Source of the DNA: Gnetum montanum
Taxonomy: Eukaryota > Streptophyta > Gnetopsida > Gnetales > Gnetaceae
Assembly: GCA_015680685.1 (NCBI GenBank)
Contig: MNCI01016193.1
Location: 7,374-39,874 of the forward strand
Length of the DNA: 32,501 nt
Reading direction: 5' to 3'
The translations under genes and the position numbers were made by a program. Of this stretch, positions 30,583 through 32,501 are shown piece by piece; position 1 is the stretch's first letter; each line of letters starts with the position of its first letter. A model generated the notes under the pieces. That model did not search any database and was not told the DNA's origin. It saw only the letters and a list, made by a program, of their open reading frames with translations.

Positions 30583-31394
30583 AATCAATTCTAAAAAGCC
30601 TTCCCTCTAAGGTAGGAAAAAGATCAAGCTTTACCCTCATTCAAAAGCACCCTATGAGTTTTCACTTCTTACTAAAGGATTTCTTGTAAAGAGAAGAAGA
30701 AAACTCTCTCTAAAGATGAAAGAATACATCAATTAGAAATAAAGAACAAATAGCAACTAAAGCTAAAAGCTTTCTATCCTTAAGCCTCCAAAACAAAAAG
30801 AAATTTCTAAATGACATAAAGAATAAAGGGATGAAAGCAACTTTAAGTGTGAAATAAAAATCTTTGAAGTTGAAGAGTATTACCAAATAAAACTTCCTCC
30901 AACACTATCTTAAAACCATGTAAATACAAGTTGCACTAAGATCAAGTATTTTGAGTAAGTAGATAAATAAAAAAAGTGATGGATGAATGAGTCTTTTATG
31001 TTGCAAATTTCAATTATTATGCCATGTATAAATTGTTTTCTACTACTTTGAATAATGTTTTTTAAAAAAAGTTGTTTGGGTTAGAAACTTTTTTTTATTA
31101 TTAAATTTTTTTTATCATGTAATGTTTTTTTTAAATAAATTATTTTCTAGTGTTCGAGGTTAGTAATGATTTTAACTTAGTCATGTTGAGTTTAACTCCT
31201 AGATGAGTTTGTTAGAGGAGCTACCTTATTATGAAAAAAAAAGGNATGAAGTTTTGGTGAAATAGTCTTAAGTGTTTTTTAATAGCAATAGTGATGTATA
31301 ATCTCTCTTTTATGATTCTAAGTGTAAACCAATATTCTACTTACCTCCATGAAGATTTTTTTCAATTACTTAAAGATGTGTTCTTGAAGGGTGG
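30583..31394. other. AT-rich sequence, nothing recognised
   Basis: Between the left arm and the SINE-like cluster. Long A and T runs, one N at 31245, no supported coding region. Confidence 0.5.
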
Positions 31395-31399
31395 GTGGG

Positions 31400-31545
31400 G
31401 TGTTGGAACCGAAAATAAGCAAAAAATAGGTACACCCCAAGATATATAGTCCAATTAAAACTTTATATAACTTAGCATTGCCCACTAAAATCAAACCCAT
31501 GAATTGGAGCTTCCAAATAAGTATCTTACCACTAGGCTAACATCT
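31400..31545 (-). repeat. SINE-like repeat 1 (tRNA-related)
   Basis: On the minus strand, TAGCCTAGTGG (A box-like, 31539-31529), then GGAAGCTCCAATTCATGGG and GGGTTTGATTTT (B box-like, 31498-31487), then a tail ending CGGTTCCAACACCCC. Two more copies follow at 31570 and 31840. Confidence 0.6.
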
Positions 31546-31569
31546 CATTATTCAAACATGTATTCTTGG

Positions 31570-31700
31570 GAGGTTGTTAGAACTTAAAATAAGTGACACA
31601 TAGGTACATACCAGGATACATAGTCTAATTATAACTATATATACACCACTACCCACCAAAATCAAACCCATGACTTGGAGCTTCCAAATAAGTAAAACAT
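31570..31700 (-). repeat. SINE-like repeat 2, lacking the A-box end
   Basis: Shares TTATTTGGAAGCTCCAAGTC, TGGGTTTGATTTT (B box-like near 31659-31669) and GGTATGTACCTAT with repeat 1. The head is missing. Confidence 0.6.
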
Positions 31701-31839
31701 GTGTTTTTGGCTTCTACTAATACTTGCTAGGAGGGCTAGACCTAGGGACATATTAGCATGGTTGATAATAGTTATTGGATATGCATGCATTTGTGTTGTG
31801 GCATTAATGAGCTCCTAGTGAAGTTTATATGCTCCCAAG

Positions 31840-31955
31840 AAAGCCTAGTGGTTAAACATATAGCCAAATTAGTTGTATAACTTAACATTTCTTGCCAGAA
31901 TCAAACTCGTAACTTGGAGCTTCCAAATCAAGAGTCTTACCAGTAGGCTAATACA
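31840..31955 (-). repeat. SINE-like repeat 3
   Basis: Minus strand: TAGCCTACTGG (31950-31940), AAGACTCTTGATTTGGAAGC, GAGTTTGATTCTGGC (B box-like). A separate plus-strand tail of the same type (TTTTCGGTTTCAATACACCC) lies at about 31970-31990. Confidence 0.6.
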
Positions 31956-32100
31956 TATAGTCAATTATTTTCGGTTTCAATACACCCCCCCATCCCCACC
32001 ACCACCTCTCAAGTTAGAATACATAGGTTTGAGCTTGAGCATAGCTACTTGAAGAGCTTAGGCTTTTGTTTATTCATTGACCCTCTCAAGATTCTACTTG

Positions 32101-32212
32101 GTAAGGATAAAAAATGGAATAGGCATCCCCAAAATTGTTGGGTTTAGACTTTTTTTGTTGATTTGATGTACTCTAATTTTTTATAAATATTATGATTTAT
32201 TTTGGGGTCTAA
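32101..32212 (-). repeat. Right arm of the 110-bp inverted repeat
   Basis: GTAAGGAT ... GGCATCCCCAAAATTGTTGGG ... TTTTGGGGTCTAA in part; reverse complement of 30474-30582. The arms enclose about 1.5 kb. Confidence 0.75.
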
Positions 32213-32291
32213 CACCATCACCACCTCATTATCGGTTTAACTTTAGTGGGTAATGCTGAGTTAAAAAATTCTAATACTATATGTGATGAGA

Positions 32292-32384
32292 GGCGATATG
32301 CACAAGCCGCGATATCGCATCCCATGCGATATCACGTACGCGATATCGTGTTGTCCCCTGCGATATTGTGTACGCAATATCGCG
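32292..32384 (+). promoter_or_regulatory. Array of CGATATCG-type dyads in LTR C (right)
   Basis: Two single half-site units (GGCGATATGC at 32292, CCGCGATATCGC at 32307) and two 26-bp GTAC-centred palindromes (about 32325-32350 and 32360-32384), each with TGCGATAT and RATATCG arms. It ends 14 bp before the TATA box and is the largest array in the window. Confidence 0.7.
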
Positions 32385-32454
32385 GTCCGCCACCAAATCT
32401 ATGAATAAGAGGCAGCACTCCCCTCATTTCCCATCCTAGTTAGAAGTAGCAAAG

Positions 32455-32479
32455 CTCTGGCAGTTTGATCACTCCAGAG
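32455..32479 (+). other. Stem-loop with palindromic loop, LTR C (right)
   Basis: CTCTGG (32455-32460) and CCAGAG (32474-32479) with TGATCA in the loop (32466-32471); same arms and loop palindrome as 4097-4121. Confidence 0.5.
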
Positions 32480-32501
32480 TTAGATTAATTTCCCATGTGC
32501 C

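Larger units (their letters stand above)
32284..32501 (+). repeat. C-family LTR, plus strand, truncated by window edge
   Basis: Begins TGATGAGAGGCG and aligns with LTR C at 3450-4230 through the dyads, TATA region, stem-loop and CCCATGTGCC at the edge. The TATA box is TATGAATA (32399-32406). Whether a full element or a solo LTR follows cannot be seen. Confidence 0.8.

Noticed and set aside
1-32501. CRISPR arrays, bacterial operons, tRNA or rRNA genes
   Set aside because: No regularly spaced repeats, no ribosome-binding/operon structure and no complete tRNA cloverleaf were seen; all context is plant nuclear repeat DNA.

Overview
The window looks like intergenic DNA from a large, repeat-rich plant nuclear genome. 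Evidence: AT-rich sequence, nested LTR retrotransposons whose PBS matches plant tRNA-Asp, a LINE fragment, tRNA-related SINE-like repeats, and an intron-bearing pseudogene of a plant RINT1/MAG2-type gene. A conifer or other gymnosperm is plausible from the style of nested, heavily decayed elements, but that is inference. I see no intact host gene. There is a 78-base N gap plus three single Ns, so this is draft assembly.

Layout. 1-4230 (minus strand): 5' part of an LTR retrotransposon, 'element C' (LTR 3450-4230, PBS, decayed gag, retropepsin running off the left edge). 4231-11095: two direct copies of a segment carrying exons of a RINT1/MAG2-like gene, with a third exon between them; together they look like a tandemly duplicated pseudogene (minus strand). 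About 11100-11580: 3' end of a LINE reverse transcriptase (minus). 11675-30083: 'element B', an LTR element split by 'element A' (15380-24031), which sits in it with a perfect TAGAT target-site duplication; the matching empty site is preserved inside A. 30084-32283: AT-rich DNA with SINE-like repeats inside a pair of 110-bp inverted repeats. 32284-32501: start of a second C-family LTR on the plus strand.

Elements A and B share an unusual plan: LTR, tRNA-Asp PBS, gag with no recognisable protease, RT, RNase H or integrase, a 1.4-2 kb spacer, a second promoter-like module, a second long reading frame (ORF2, about 900 codons: one globular domain resembling plant transposon-associated proteins, then long helical segments), a G-rich tract, and the 3' LTR. 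They look like non-autonomous relatives of Athila-type elements that kept gag and the extra 3' ORF. Element C, with related gag and a protease, may represent an autonomous relative.

The most striking signal is regulatory. Just upstream of the TATA box, all three LTR families carry roughly 20-26 bp dyads centred on GTAC/ATAC (CGATATCG-type in A and C, a different version in B). In A and B a dyad of the same family type also stands upstream of the internal TATA box that precedes ORF2. The two promoters of each element therefore carry matching, family-specific operator-like sequences, as expected if one factor recognises both.
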